From an uncultured Verrucomicrobiota bacterium (GTDB taxonomy: Bacteria > Verrucomicrobiota > Verrucomicrobiia > Limisphaerales > UBA1412): 40,802 bases of DNA. The position numbers and the translations under genes were made by a program. The DNA is taken from positions 83,637-124,438 of the forward strand of contig CALXMK010000007.1 of NCBI GenBank assembly GCA_944389455.1. Reading direction: 5' to 3'. Below the pieces are notes generated by a model. That model was given only the letters and a program-made list of their open reading frames with translations. It had not been told where the DNA came from and did no database searches. Below are positions 26,969 to 35,769 of the stretch, in pieces. Each line of letters starts with the position of its first letter. Position 1 is the stretch's first letter.

Positions 26969-27421
26969 ATGTTAGAAATGACAGTGAGTTTAAAGGATTT
27001 AAAGAGATTGCGGCGCGAGGGTTTCCTTACGGAGGAAGTGTTTGCTCGTGCAAGAGCGAAGTATTTTAGGTTGTCCACCATGAGAGGATTGGATCTATTA
27101 GAGGCTTTCATGGTTCGTTTTACAACTTGGCTTGTAAGTTGGGGAGTGCCGGGATTTCTGTTAAATCCGGAGCGAAATTTTCCGATGTGGTGTCTTTTTA
27201 TTGCTTGGATATTTTGGGGGAGCGTACTTTTAATGCGGGATATACTGAGAAAAATGTTTAAATATTCTTATTTTGCCTCCTCTTTAAGATCACAGTGTTT
27301 TGCAATTCTTCTCTCTATGGGTTTGACTGTTTTTATTTCTTCTATTTTTGTTAAATTTTATTGCTTTTATATCTTTAAGGAGGGTTTTTGTTGGGCGCTG
27401 GGTCTGGATATTGTTGAGTAA
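26969..27421 (+). CDS. Hypothetical membrane protein upstream of the cas operon
   Basis: I do not recognise this family. The 150-residue protein has a charged, coiled N-terminus (LKDLKRLRREGFLTEEVFARARAKY). Two or three hydrophobic segments follow: FMVRFTTWLVSWGVPGFLL, MWCLFIAWIFWGSVLLM and CFAILLSMGLTVFISSIF. I chose the ATG at 26969 because GGGAGAGG lies 7 nt upstream; a longer frame back to 26885 has no such site. It is 194 bp upstream of cas6, on the same strand. Whether it belongs to the defence system is unknown; small membrane proteins beside cas operons can be effectors or unrelated cargo. Confidence 0.55.
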   Translation: MLEMTVSLKDLKRLRREGFLTEEVFARARAKYFRLSTMRGLDLLEAFMVRFTTWLVSWGVPGFLLNPERNFPMWCLFIAWIFWGSVLLMRDILRKMFKYSYFASSLRSQCFAILLSMGLTVFISSIFVKFYCFYIFKEGFCWALGLDIVE

Positions 27422-27615
27422 AAAAGAGTACATAAAGGATGCTTTTTAAAGAATTTTATTCATTAAAAGAACTAAAAATATAATTTTAGAGAGACAATTA
27501 TTTTATTTTTGCTATCCTAGTTGCATAAATTGCAGCAAGACTATAGAAGCTCTGATGAAAGATAAAGTTCTAATAAGATTTTTAATTTGGATAAAAGATA
27601 GGAAACTAAATACTT

Positions 27616-28455
27616 ATGAGATTTAAATTAATTTTAAACGTAGAGAAACAGGTCAGAGGAACTCTCCTCCCGCTCAACTATCAATATGAATTAGCCTCGG
27701 CTATCTATAAAATTCTGGCCAACGCTGATCAACAGTACTCGGATTGGCTGCATAAAAACGGATTCATGTTTGAGAATTGGAAGAAATTTAAATTATTTAC
27801 TTTTTCCAGATTTAGAATACGCCAGTGGAAAATAGAGAAGGGGAGCGATCGTCTGCAGATTTTATCCGATTCTGTGGAGTGGGAGTTATCTTTTCTTCCT
27901 CAGCAAGCGACAAGAGATTTTATTCAAGGTGTTTTTTCAAACCGGGTGTTTGAGATCGGGGATAGCAAGTCTTCGGTTCTGTTTTCGGTGAGAGAAATCG
28001 TTCTTCTGGATCCGCCGGAATTTCGGGAAGAGATGACTTTTCGGACGATGTCTCCCCTCTGTCTGAAAGAGATAGACTCGGATAAGAGAACAACGGTTTA
28101 TCTGTCGCCAAAGGATGAGAGAGCTCCGTTTATTCTGTTTAATGGATTGATGGATAAATATCGCTTGGCTGCCAGGAAGTGTTTTGCTGATTGTGAGGAA
28201 GCGGAATCGAATTCAACTGATGCTGTTGAAAAAGAACCGGCTTTTTCGTTGGATGACTGTAAGCTAACCCTATTAGAAGAACTTAAATCAGTTTTGGTTA
28301 AAATTAAAGCTGATACCCCCCAGCAGACCTTTGTGCGAGGGTATATGGGGGTGCTTCGTGTACGAGCACCCAAAGAGCTGATGAGGGTAATGTACGAAGG
28401 TGGAGCCGGCAGCCATTGTTCTCTGGGCTTCGGATGTCTGCGAGTTATTGGATGA
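27616..28455 (+). CDS. cas6: CRISPR pre-crRNA endoribonuclease Cas6
   Basis: Cas6 cuts the array transcript inside each repeat, leaving an 8-nt handle (here AUUGAAAU). The 279-residue protein begins with MRFKLILNVEKQ and has LPLNYQYELASAIYKIL. His46 in YSDWLHKNGF is the expected catalytic histidine. The C-terminus carries the family glycine-rich loop (GGAGSHCSLGFGCLRV) after RGYMGVLRVRAP. It is the first cas gene. Its presence matters because type I-C systems, which the downstream order resembles, normally lack Cas6 and use Cas5 for processing. Confidence 0.92.
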   Translation: MRFKLILNVEKQVRGTLLPLNYQYELASAIYKILANADQQYSDWLHKNGFMFENWKKFKLFTFSRFRIRQWKIEKGSDRLQILSDSVEWELSFLPQQATRDFIQGVFSNRVFEIGDSKSSVLFSVREIVLLDPPEFREEMTFRTMSPLCLKEIDSDKRTTVYLSPKDERAPFILFNGLMDKYRLAARKCFADCEEAESNSTDAVEKEPAFSLDDCKLTLLEELKSVLVKIKADTPQQTFVRGYMGVLRVRAPKELMRVMYEGGAGSHCSLGFGCLRVIG

Positions 28456-28466
28456 AAGGAATTAGA

Positions 28467-29018
28467 ATGTATTATATAGTTAAGTATACAGGAAAATTTG
28501 GCTTTGTGAAGCCATGGACAGCTGTACGCGATGGGGAGACCTATAGCCAGCAGTTTTTATCTCCTTCTACTTTAGAAGGAATAGAAAAGAAACTTTTCCC
28601 TGAAACTCTCTCATTGAATGGGCAAATTAGTAAGATTGTGCGTTATCGTTTGACCTGTGCAGCCATAAATATTCAGCAAGAACAAACTCAAACAAGAGGA
28701 TTCAATGGAAAAAGAAAGATTAGAGATTTATCTATATTAAAAAGAGGAGTGATGATTGATCCTACATTATACTTGGCATTTAATAGCAAAAGTGACGCTG
28801 AAAAAGCAAGTTATCAGCACATTTGTTTATGCCGGAATGAGGATATTCTTCTTCCGGATCCATTGGTGGAAGAAATGGATGAAGCTTCATTTAATTCTTT
28901 GAAAGGTTTTGAATTGCGATTTGGAGAATCTGAAAGATCTTTTTTGGTGGGTTATAACAGATTTAATGGGCAGCCAATGTATGGGTGGTTAGAAATTGAT
29001 GGTAAATCTATCCTGTAG
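28467..29018 (+). CDS. cas5: Cas5-like Cascade subunit
   Basis: Cas5 caps the 5' handle end of the crRNA in Cascade. The 183-residue protein has the family N-terminus: a beta strand, then GKFGFVKPWTAVRD, YSQQFLSPSTLEGIEKKLF. The later KRKIRDLSILKRGVMIDPTLYLAF matches the conserved RDVxY-type segment. Overall similarity is weak, so the call rests on these motifs and on position between cas6 and cas3. I chose ATG 28467: AAAGGA lies 6 nt before it, and longer starts overlap cas6. With a dedicated Cas6 present, this Cas5 is probably non-catalytic. The old PGING-subtype Cas5 is my best guess for the subfamily. Confidence 0.75.
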   Translation: MYYIVKYTGKFGFVKPWTAVRDGETYSQQFLSPSTLEGIEKKLFPETLSLNGQISKIVRYRLTCAAINIQQEQTQTRGFNGKRKIRDLSILKRGVMIDPTLYLAFNSKSDAEKASYQHICLCRNEDILLPDPLVEEMDEASFNSLKGFELRFGESERSFLVGYNRFNGQPMYGWLEIDGKSIL

Positions 29019-29023
29019 ACTCC

Positions 29024-31162
29024 ATGGATAAGACGTATAGTCATATATTAGCTAAGCATGAAGATAGTGGTGGTTTGTTATTGCTGGAACATCTGCGTTT
29101 AACGGCATTGGCAGCAGAGAAAATAGCATCTCAAGTCGGATTGAATCCTGTTTTAGTAAAAAAAGGAGCAATTTTACATGATATAGGTAAAGCGAGCTCT
29201 GTTTTTCAAAAAACACTAAAACGTGATTTTGTTCGTCCTTCAGGTTTTATATTTAGACATGAGATTGCTTCTTTGTTTTTTCTTTCACTGTTAAAGGAAG
29301 AGGAAAAAGGTCCTATAATAGAGATGGTTGCTGCTCACCATAAGTCTGTTGGTAATGATGTGCGCGAGCTTGGAGTGTTGGATTTAGATGATCTGGAAAA
29401 TAGTTTCTGCATTCATTCTAAAGATTTTACTTCATGGGTTTCAGATGCTTTAGGAATTCTCTCCTTATTAGGATTTAGGGTTCATGATATTTCATTATTG
29501 GAAGCTGAAGAGAATTATGATTTTGCGATTAAATATTGCAGGAACTTAGGTTTAGGGTATTCCCTTTGGAAAGGGGTAATGATGGGGGCCGATCATTTAT
29601 CTTCTGCTTTGGGAGATAAAACAGAGGATGAATTAAGCCGCTTATTTATTCAGCCGGATTTATCATTTTATAACAGACCCAATAGCTTATATCCTCTTTC
29701 ACTATGTCCGTCAGATGATAAGCGTAAACACACGCTTGTTAAAGCACCTACAGGAGCCGGCAAAACGGATTTCCTTTTGAGACGGTGTCGGAATAGAGTG
29801 TTCTACACGTTGCCGTTTCAAGCTTCAATCAATGCCATGTATGATCGTTTGAAGTCGGATTTGAAAAATACGGATGCTCAGATTTATCTCCTGCACGCAG
29901 CTTCCAAATTAAAATTGGAACAGGGGGAATGGGAAGAACAGATTATGCAGAGGCATCTTGGAGCTTCCATTAAGGTCTTGACACCCCATCAAATGGCATC
30001 GATTGTTTTTGGAATAAAGGGGTATGAATCGATGTTGATTGATTTAAAAGGATGTGATGTTATTCTAGATGAAATTCATACCTATTCCTGTGAGATACAA
30101 GCAATCGTATTGAAGATTATAGAGATATTAGTCAATGCAGACTGTCGAGTTCATGTGGGAACCGCCACTATGCCACAAGTCTTATATGATCGGATTTTAG
30201 AGATACTGGGAGGAAAGTCAAACGTATATGAGGTTGCACTTCCATCTGAAGAATTGAAAAAATTTAATCGGCATGAAATTCATAAGATAAAGACCTTTGA
30301 AGATGCTTATCCTATTATCACTCAAGCACTTGAGAATAGAAAAAAAATTCTTGTGGTGTGCAATCAGGTTAAGCGAGCTCAAAGTGTTTATCTCCTACTT
30401 AAGGAACGGTATCCAAAAATTTCGATTATGTTGATTCACAGTCGTTTTAAGAGGAGCGATCGTCAAAAGTTGGAGGAACAGTTAAAGAATATTTATAATT
30501 CTTCTAGTGACGCCTGTATTGCTGTATCAACTCAAGTTGTAGAGGTAAGTCTGGATATCAGCTTTGATCTGATGATCACAGAATGTGCTCCAATCGATGC
30601 GATGATTCAGCGTTTTGGTCGTGTAAATAGAAAAAGAACTTTTGAAAACATAGGAATTTATAAGCCAATTTATGTGATTGCTCCTTATACCGGAAAAGAA
30701 GCACATCCTTATAAAGAAAAGGTTCTTCGATGCAGTTATGAGGTTTTACCGGATGGAGGGGTTCTTGAAGAGGAGAAAGTCCAAACGATATTGGATAAAG
30801 TTTATCCGGATACCCAGTTTATGAATCTTAATTATTCGGGAGTTATTTTTGATGATAAGAATCAATGGACTCTTCAAAAACTGTGCCATCGAGCAAAATC
30901 TGCCTTATTGGAAGTGCTAGAGATTAATTCTGTATCTTGTATTTTAGAGTCCGATAAAGAAATCTATCAAAATGCAAAATATATTGAACGCAGCAAACTT
31001 GAAATACCGGCAAGTTATAAATCAGTTGGATTCAATAATCTTCAAATGTTAAAAATAGGTTCTTATCCTTTTATTATTCCGGATAAATCTTATTCCGAAG
31101 AATTAGGTTTGGATACGAGTTATGCTAAATCTGAATATTATAATAGTTTTGAAATGATATAG
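29024..31162 (+). CDS. cas3: CRISPR-associated helicase-nuclease Cas3 (HD + DExH)
   Basis: Cas3 is recruited by Cascade after target binding and unwinds and shreds DNA. The N-terminal HD nuclease has H52-D53 in ILHDIGK, H79 in FRHEIAS, H105-H106 in AAHHKS and MGADHLSSAL. The superfamily-2 helicase follows, with Walker A APTGAGKT at 241-248 and DEIH at 349-352. VGTATMP is motif III and FGRVNRK is motif VI. At 712 residues with both domains it is a complete, compact Cas3. It starts 5 nt after cas5 and ends 2 nt before cas8, an unusual position for cas3, which in most type I operons lies at an edge of the effector genes. Confidence 0.95.
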   Translation: MDKTYSHILAKHEDSGGLLLLEHLRLTALAAEKIASQVGLNPVLVKKGAILHDIGKASSVFQKTLKRDFVRPSGFIFRHEIASLFFLSLLKEEEKGPIIEMVAAHHKSVGNDVRELGVLDLDDLENSFCIHSKDFTSWVSDALGILSLLGFRVHDISLLEAEENYDFAIKYCRNLGLGYSLWKGVMMGADHLSSALGDKTEDELSRLFIQPDLSFYNRPNSLYPLSLCPSDDKRKHTLVKAPTGAGKTDFLLRRCRNRVFYTLPFQASINAMYDRLKSDLKNTDAQIYLLHAASKLKLEQGEWEEQIMQRHLGASIKVLTPHQMASIVFGIKGYESMLIDLKGCDVILDEIHTYSCEIQAIVLKIIEILVNADCRVHVGTATMPQVLYDRILEILGGKSNVYEVALPSEELKKFNRHEIHKIKTFEDAYPIITQALENRKKILVVCNQVKRAQSVYLLLKERYPKISIMLIHSRFKRSDRQKLEEQLKNIYNSSSDACIAVSTQVVEVSLDISFDLMITECAPIDAMIQRFGRVNRKRTFENIGIYKPIYVIAPYTGKEAHPYKEKVLRCSYEVLPDGGVLEEEKVQTILDKVYPDTQFMNLNYSGVIFDDKNQWTLQKLCHRAKSALLEVLEINSVSCILESDKEIYQNAKYIERSKLEIPASYKSVGFNNLQMLKIGSYPFIIPDKSYSEELGLDTSYAKSEYYNSFEMI

Positions 31163-31164
31163 TT

Positions 31165-32535
31165 ATGGTAACGTCAGTTATTGGTAAAATATTTTTGGAA
31201 GCATATAATACGAGGTATAAAACCTCCTATAATGCAGAGGGATTTTTCAAGGAAAAATTCTATCCATTATTTTTTGATAGTAATAAATATCTCTATTGGG
31301 TTCAAAATTCTCCATTTGTGCAAATGAGTGAAGGTCAGAAGGTCGAAACTTTGACAAAAGAAGAACGTAAAGAGAAACTAGATAAATTTATTGAGAAGAT
31401 AGAACAAGGTGCATCCGATGCAAGCGTAGCTATAGGATATCCGGCTTCAGAAGAAAAAAAATATGCTTCAACATCTGGACAAGTATCTAATTTATCAATT
31501 CCCATATCTAAGGAAGATATTTATTATTCTTGGTTTGGAGCAGCATTAGGAGTGGGAATAAAAGGTGAAAAAGGTGAGAAAGGTGAGAAAGGTGAGAAAG
31601 GTGAGAAAGGTGAGAAAGGTGGATTATCCATTTTTTTCTATAATGAGGATATTCTCTTGGATGTATTTGAGGGATGGGAGAAATATCGGTGTTGTCTTGA
31701 AGCGAATGAGAAGTTAAAAGGAAATCAAATTACGACTTGGAATGGGCAATGGTTAGCTCATAGATATAGTTCATATTTTGATTCGGATAATTATATGGAT
31801 AATTTTGATCCTTTTACTAATAAAGATAAAATTATTTCTATAAAAACAGTTTCTTGGTGCAAAATTCTAATTGGAATTGCTATGAATAAGAAATATCAGG
31901 ATAGTCGACTTAGACTTACGAGCTACATTTATAATTATGGAAAGACGAATGAAACACTAGGATTTATTCCTTTTGAGTTATCTGAAATTAGACGACCGAT
32001 TCAGTTGTATCAAGAGTTGTTTTTCGGAATGGATTCCGGCAGGGAAGCTGAAAAACTTTGGGGAACAGCATTTGGATTAAAAAAGGCATGTGAAAGCGGG
32101 GTTATAGGACTTCACGCAATGGAACCTAAAGGATTAAAAGATTATATTGAAGCAAAAAAAATGCCTAAATTAGCAGATAATGAAGAACAAAAAATAAATT
32201 TTAATGTATATCAAATTTGGATTATGGCAATGTTAAATAATCAAGAATTATGGGATAAAGCGCAAGCATTTGCTAAAGTGCTTTATGATTACAGTTCTGC
32301 TGGAGGTAGAGCTAAAACTGAAAATGCGAATAAAGTTGAAGGGGTTCTAAAAGCAACCAATAAAAAGAACTTTATTGACAATATGGTATCTATTGTCAAA
32401 GATACAGAAAATATAACAGGAATAGAAGAGATAGCATCTATTGTCAATAAGATGCCTTCCGATAATGTTCCTTATTTTCTTACGCTGATTAGATTTCACT
32501 ATGCAATTTTGAACAATACAAAAAATAATAAATGA
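31165..32535 (+). CDS. cas8: Cascade large subunit, Cas8-like (Csp2-type, tentative)
   Basis: The 456-residue protein has no motif that identifies it alone. The call rests on its place between cas3 and cas7 and a length that suits a compact large subunit, which would read the PAM. Composition is alpha/beta, with a Lys-rich linker (about 67-80). The striking feature is six consecutive Gly-Glu-Lys triplets (about residues 133-152) encoded by 9-bp tandem units at 31561-31620. The gene is the most AT-rich in the operon; some 60-bp stretches are under 30 percent GC. Its stop overlaps the cas7 ATG (ATGA). Csp2 of the PGING variant is the most likely relative, from memory of that locus order. Confidence 0.6.
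   Translation: MVTSVIGKIFLEAYNTRYKTSYNAEGFFKEKFYPLFFDSNKYLYWVQNSPFVQMSEGQKVETLTKEERKEKLDKFIEKIEQGASDASVAIGYPASEEKKYASTSGQVSNLSIPISKEDIYYSWFGAALGVGIKGEKGEKGEKGEKGEKGEKGGLSIFFYNEDILLDVFEGWEKYRCCLEANEKLKGNQITTWNGQWLAHRYSSYFDSDNYMDNFDPFTNKDKIISIKTVSWCKILIGIAMNKKYQDSRLRLTSYIYNYGKTNETLGFIPFELSEIRRPIQLYQELFFGMDSGREAEKLWGTAFGLKKACESGVIGLHAMEPKGLKDYIEAKKMPKLADNEEQKINFNVYQIWIMAMLNNQELWDKAQAFAKVLYDYSSAGGRAKTENANKVEGVLKATNKKNFIDNMVSIVKDTENITGIEEIASIVNKMPSDNVPYFLTLIRFHYAILNNTKNNK
31561..31620 (+). repeat. 9-bp tandem repeat in cas8 coding Gly-Glu-Lys triplets
   Basis: The unit AAAGGTGAG (first copy ending GAA) occurs six times, plus a partial seventh. It encodes a collagen-like G-X-Y run. The unit is in frame, so copy changes would alter loop length without a frameshift. 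Confidence 0.9.
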
Positions 32536-33632
32536 TGAATCCATATATTTATTTAAGAGGCTTAAAACATGCTGAACATACTGTGTTTTGTGTGGAGAAT
32601 GGTCAAAAAATCTATTTTGATCCTCAATTCAATAGGTCGTTAGCTTTTTCCAGCGGTCAGCAAGTTAAACGATCTATTTTGCAAGCACTGACAGAGAATT
32701 TAGGTGTTCCGGTAGCTCCAATTACGTTTAATTATGAGATTGACAAAAAGGATAAATTAACTAATAAGGAACCATGGTCACCTTGTGATCCTAATTATAT
32801 AGATCAGCTCCTTGGTGGATGGATGAGAGCTAAAAAAGTTTCTGACAAAAAAGATCCGAAGCAAGGAAAAGAGAACAGTGTATTAAAACGCAGAAGTCCT
32901 CTCTCTATATCAGCTATGCATCCCCTGCATCCTTTATTAGCGGGTGTGGCTGAGGAGAATATCACTTTTGATAGAAGTGATCGGCCGGATCATCATCCGG
33001 TAATAGTTCGGCGCGAAGGTTCAGAACAGCCTTTAACGGAAGAGGAAATTGAGAAATTTTTGACTGATAATAATCGCACTTTGTCTCGTCGGACTTGGAT
33101 CGCTGAAAATAAAAGGACTACAGGTCTCTTTGTCTACGATATCGCTATTGATTTGCGTACGCTGTTCTGTGTTTCCATGAATCAGCATGAACCGGAGATA
33201 CCCAAGAGGCAGATTGAGGAATTGAAAGATAATGGTTGGAAAGAAAGTAAAAATGTGTTTGGAAAATGTTTGGTATTACCTAAAGAGAAGAGAGAAGAGG
33301 TGATTCCTGCATTAGCGGATGCTTTGATCAATTGGAGAATTACCTCCAATCAGGCTCGTACTTTCAGCCTAATGGAAACACTGGCCATAGCAATCAGTGA
33401 TAATGCGAATACAATAGCGGCGGCGATTCGTGCGAAGTTGGTAGAAGATGGGGAAAGACCAAAAGCAAAACCAATTATTGATGAAGGTGCTGGTGCGGAG
33501 CTATTTGTTACATTACCTTGCGCCAACTACATTATAACAGAGATTGAATCTAAAGAAGCTTTGGATTCTGCGAAAAGTTCTCTGATAGAAAAAATGGAAG
33601 CATTTGATTATGAAAATCAGCTAAGCTCTTAG
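32532..33632 (+). CDS. cas7: Cas7 backbone subunit (DevR/Csp1-like)
   Basis: Cas7 forms the helical crRNA-binding backbone of Cascade. The 366-residue protein begins MNPYIYLRGLKHAEHTVFC and has FNRSLAFSSGQQVKRSILQAL, the N-terminal strand and G-S-G-Q segment of DevR-type Cas7 proteins. FVYDIAIDLRTLFCVSM and the C-terminal WRITSNQARTFSLMETLAIAIS match the family core. The internal region 90-150 is charged and probably the thumb loop. The ATG overlaps the cas8 stop. A gap of 88 bp separates it from cas4, the only break in an otherwise tightly packed operon, and marks the boundary between effector and adaptation genes. Confidence 0.85.
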   Translation: MMNPYIYLRGLKHAEHTVFCVENGQKIYFDPQFNRSLAFSSGQQVKRSILQALTENLGVPVAPITFNYEIDKKDKLTNKEPWSPCDPNYIDQLLGGWMRAKKVSDKKDPKQGKENSVLKRRSPLSISAMHPLHPLLAGVAEENITFDRSDRPDHHPVIVRREGSEQPLTEEEIEKFLTDNNRTLSRRTWIAENKRTTGLFVYDIAIDLRTLFCVSMNQHEPEIPKRQIEELKDNGWKESKNVFGKCLVLPKEKREEVIPALADALINWRITSNQARTFSLMETLAIAISDNANTIAAAIRAKLVEDGERPKAKPIIDEGAGAELFVTLPCANYIITEIESKEALDSAKSSLIEKMEAFDYENQLSS

Positions 33633-33720
33633 AAATTTTCAGATCAGTGCTTAATTAGATTAATTCTCAATGGCAGCTTTCACTGTTGAAGCGATTGCTG
33701 TCATTGGGATTACTTAACCA

Positions 33721-34239
33721 ATGCAGATCACCGGTACTTGTTTTAATTATTATCATGTTTGTGAGAGGAAGCTTTGGTTTCATGCTAAGGGAATTAGGAT
33801 GGAGCATACCTCTGATCTGGTTTATGAGGGGCGGTTGATTCATGAAGGAAGTTATTCGCAGAGATCGACTCAGTATCGGGAGGTGGAACTGCCGGGTGGT
33901 AAGGTGGATTTTTATGATCCTAAGGCAAAGGTGATTCATGAAGTGAAGAAGTCCGATAAGGTAGAGCCGGCGCATCTCTGGCAGCTGAAGTATTATATCT
34001 ATCTCTTTGAAGAGAACGGAATTGAGGGGGTGAGCGGAGTATTGGAGTATCCGGTTTTGCGGAAAAAGGTGGAGGTCGAATTCCAGTCGGAGGATCGCCG
34101 GGAAATCGAGAAAGTTCTGGCAGAGATTGAGAAGATTATTTCTGATGAAAACTGTCCTCCCTTAGTCAAGAAGAGGTTGTGCGGCAGCTGCAGCTATTAT
34201 GAATTCTGTTTTGCTCAGGAGATGGAGGAGGAGAAATGA
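33721..34239 (+). CDS. cas4: CRISPR adaptation exonuclease Cas4
   Basis: Cas4 trims prespacers and selects the PAM end together with Cas1-Cas2. The 172-residue RecB-like nuclease has N-terminal cysteines C7 and C14 ([14 protein letters not shown]) and the C-terminal cluster C154, C157 and C163 ([11 protein letters not shown]), giving [4Fe-4S] ligands. [10 protein letters not shown] and HEVKKSDK provide the nuclease Asp and Glu-x-Lys. The ATG is preceded by an in-frame stop 6 nt upstream and no clear Shine-Dalgarno sequence, so this start is forced. The last codons overlap the cas1 ATG (ATGA). The coding sequence is GC-richer than cas8. Confidence 0.95.
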   Translation: MQITGTCFNYYHVCERKLWFHAKGIRMEHTSDLVYEGRLIHEGSYSQRSTQYREVELPGGKVDFYDPKAKVIHEVKKSDKVEPAHLWQLKYYIYLFEENGIEGVSGVLEYPVLRKKVEVEFQSEDRREIEKVLAEIEKIISDENCPPLVKKRLCGSCSYYEFCFAQEMEEEK

Positions 34240-35252
34240 AGAAGACTTTTTATCTTTTTAACCCGGGAATTTTGGAGCGGAAGGATAATACGCTGAAGTT
34301 TACTCCGGTTTCGGAGGAGAGTGGGGTGGCGCTTCCTGAATCGAAGCCGCGTTATCTGCCCGTGGAGGATATCGATGAATTCTATGTCTTTGGAAGTTTA
34401 AAGACCAACAGTGCTCTCTATAATTTCTTAGGTCAAAAGGGGATAATCGTTCACTTCTTTGATTATTATGAGAATTATACCGGCTCCTTTATGCCCCGGG
34501 ATTCTCTGCTGGCGGGGAGGATGATTTTGGCTCAGGTGAGTTTTTATCAGGATCGGAAGAAGAGACTTGTCGTAGCGAAAAAATTTATCGAGGGAGCCAT
34601 TAGTAATATGATGAAGAATCTGAAATATTACCAGCGCAGAGACAGGGACTTGGAGAGAGAAATTCAAGCAATGGAGACGCTCGGAGGGCTGATTGAATCG
34701 GCTCCGGGAATAGAGGAGTTGATGGGGTTGGAGGGCCAGATCCGGACATATTATTATGAGGCGTTCAATCGGATTATCAATGATTTTGAGATGCAGGGGC
34801 GCTCCAAGCAGCCTCCGAAGAATGAGATCAATGCCCTGATCTCATTCGGAAATATGATCTGTTATACCTTTTGCTTGAAGGCGATTCATCAGACCCAGCT
34901 TAATCCGACCATTAGTTATTTGCATGAACCTGGGGAGCGCCGCTATTCTCTGGCGCTGGATTTGGCGGAAATTTTCAAACCGCTTCTGGTTGACCGGGTG
35001 ATCTTCAAGGTTTTGAATAAGAAAGAGATTCAGGAGAAACATTTTGACCGCAATTTAAATTGGTGTCTGCTGAATGAATCGGGAAAGAAGATCTTTATCA
35101 AAGCGCTGGAGGATAAAGCGGCCGAGACGATTAAGCACCGCTCGCTCAAACGCTCGGTGAGTTACCGTCATCTGATCAAGCTGGAGTGTTATAAATTATC
35201 CAAGCATCTGCTGAAGATAGAAGAATATCAGCCGTTTAAGATGTACTGGTAA
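34236..35252 (+). CDS. cas1: CRISPR adaptation integrase Cas1
   Basis: Cas1 integrates new spacers at the leader end of the array. The 338-residue protein has the metal-binding triad E166 ([14 protein letters not shown]), H230 ([17 protein letters not shown]) and E245 ([13 protein letters not shown]). It ends in YQPFKMYW, like type I-B/I-C Cas1. It overlaps cas4 by 4 nt, with GGAGGAG upstream, and precedes cas2, so the whole adaptation module is co-translated. All catalytic residues are intact, in line with the evidence of repeated spacer uptake in the array. Confidence 0.96.
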   Translation: MKKTFYLFNPGILERKDNTLKFTPVSEESGVALPESKPRYLPVEDIDEFYVFGSLKTNSALYNFLGQKGIIVHFFDYYENYTGSFMPRDSLLAGRMILAQVSFYQDRKKRLVVAKKFIEGAISNMMKNLKYYQRRDRDLEREIQAMETLGGLIESAPGIEELMGLEGQIRTYYYEAFNRIINDFEMQGRSKQPPKNEINALISFGNMICYTFCLKAIHQTQLNPTISYLHEPGERRYSLALDLAEIFKPLLVDRVIFKVLNKKEIQEKHFDRNLNWCLLNESGKKIFIKALEDKAAETIKHRSLKRSVSYRHLIKLECYKLSKHLLKIEEYQPFKMYW

Positions 35253-35282
35253 TTATTGGAAGTAATTTGTAGACTTGCAATC

Positions 35283-35546
35283 ATGTATGTGATTTTAGTC
35301 TATGATGTAGGGCAGAAGAGGGTCGGTAAAATGCTGAAGTTATGCCGCAGGTATTTGAATTGGATACAGAACTCTGTTTTTGAGGGGGAGATTTCGGAGG
35401 TGAGACTGAAAGAGTTATTGATGGAATCCAGACGGTTTATGGTGATGGCAGAGGATAGCATGATTATTTTTAAGGGACGTTCACAGACGGTATTGGATAA
35501 ACAGATTGTGGGGAAGGAACGGGGGGAAATAGATCAATTTATATAA
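35283..35546 (+). CDS. cas2: CRISPR adaptation protein Cas2
   Basis: Cas2 is the structural dimer that bridges two Cas1 dimers. The 87-residue ferredoxin-fold protein begins MYVILVYDVGQKRVGKML, with the conserved Asp after the first strand. It also has YLNWIQNSVFEGEIS, typical of the family. I chose ATG 35283 because the family starts at this strand; a longer TTG frame from 35256 adds nine unneeded residues. It is the last cas gene and is followed by the operon terminator. Confidence 0.93.
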   Translation: MYVILVYDVGQKRVGKMLKLCRRYLNWIQNSVFEGEISEVRLKELLMESRRFMVMAEDSMIIFKGRSQTVLDKQIVGKERGEIDQFI

Positions 35547-35651
35547 GAGTGAGTAGGAGAGATTGTCGCTGAATGATTTAGGAAGAGGATTTTAAAGCTT
35601 GGAAAGGGCTTACTGTTCTTTGACAATTGAATTTGAGTCAGTTATGGAATC

Positions 35652-35698
35652 TGTCGATCCGGTGGGAATTTTATAGAATGAAAGATCGACATTTTTTT
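35652..35698 (+). terminator. Terminator of the cas operon, inside the CRISPR leader
   Basis: TGTCGATC (35652-35659) pairs perfectly with GATCGACA (35684-35691) and runs into T7 (35692-35698). It would stop cas transcripts 72 nt before repeat 1 and make the array independently transcribed. Confidence 0.65.
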
Positions 35699-35700
35699 GA

Positions 35701-35769
35701 TGGACTTTTTTGCTTTTATCTGGCATAATTTGATTATGTGCTAGGGATAATCTTTTATCTGCACACAGA
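35701..35769 (+). promoter_or_regulatory. CRISPR leader with candidate array promoter
   Basis: TGGACT (35701-35706), 17 nt, CATAAT (35724-35729) would start transcription about 34 nt before repeat 1. The stretch is AT-rich, as leaders are, and its place next to cas2 fits leader polarity. A second promoter-like TTGACA lies further up at about 35619. Confidence 0.45.

Noticed and set aside
31561..31620. Phase variation of cas8 through its tandem repeat
   Set aside because: The unit is 9 bp, so copy changes stay in frame and cannot switch the gene off.
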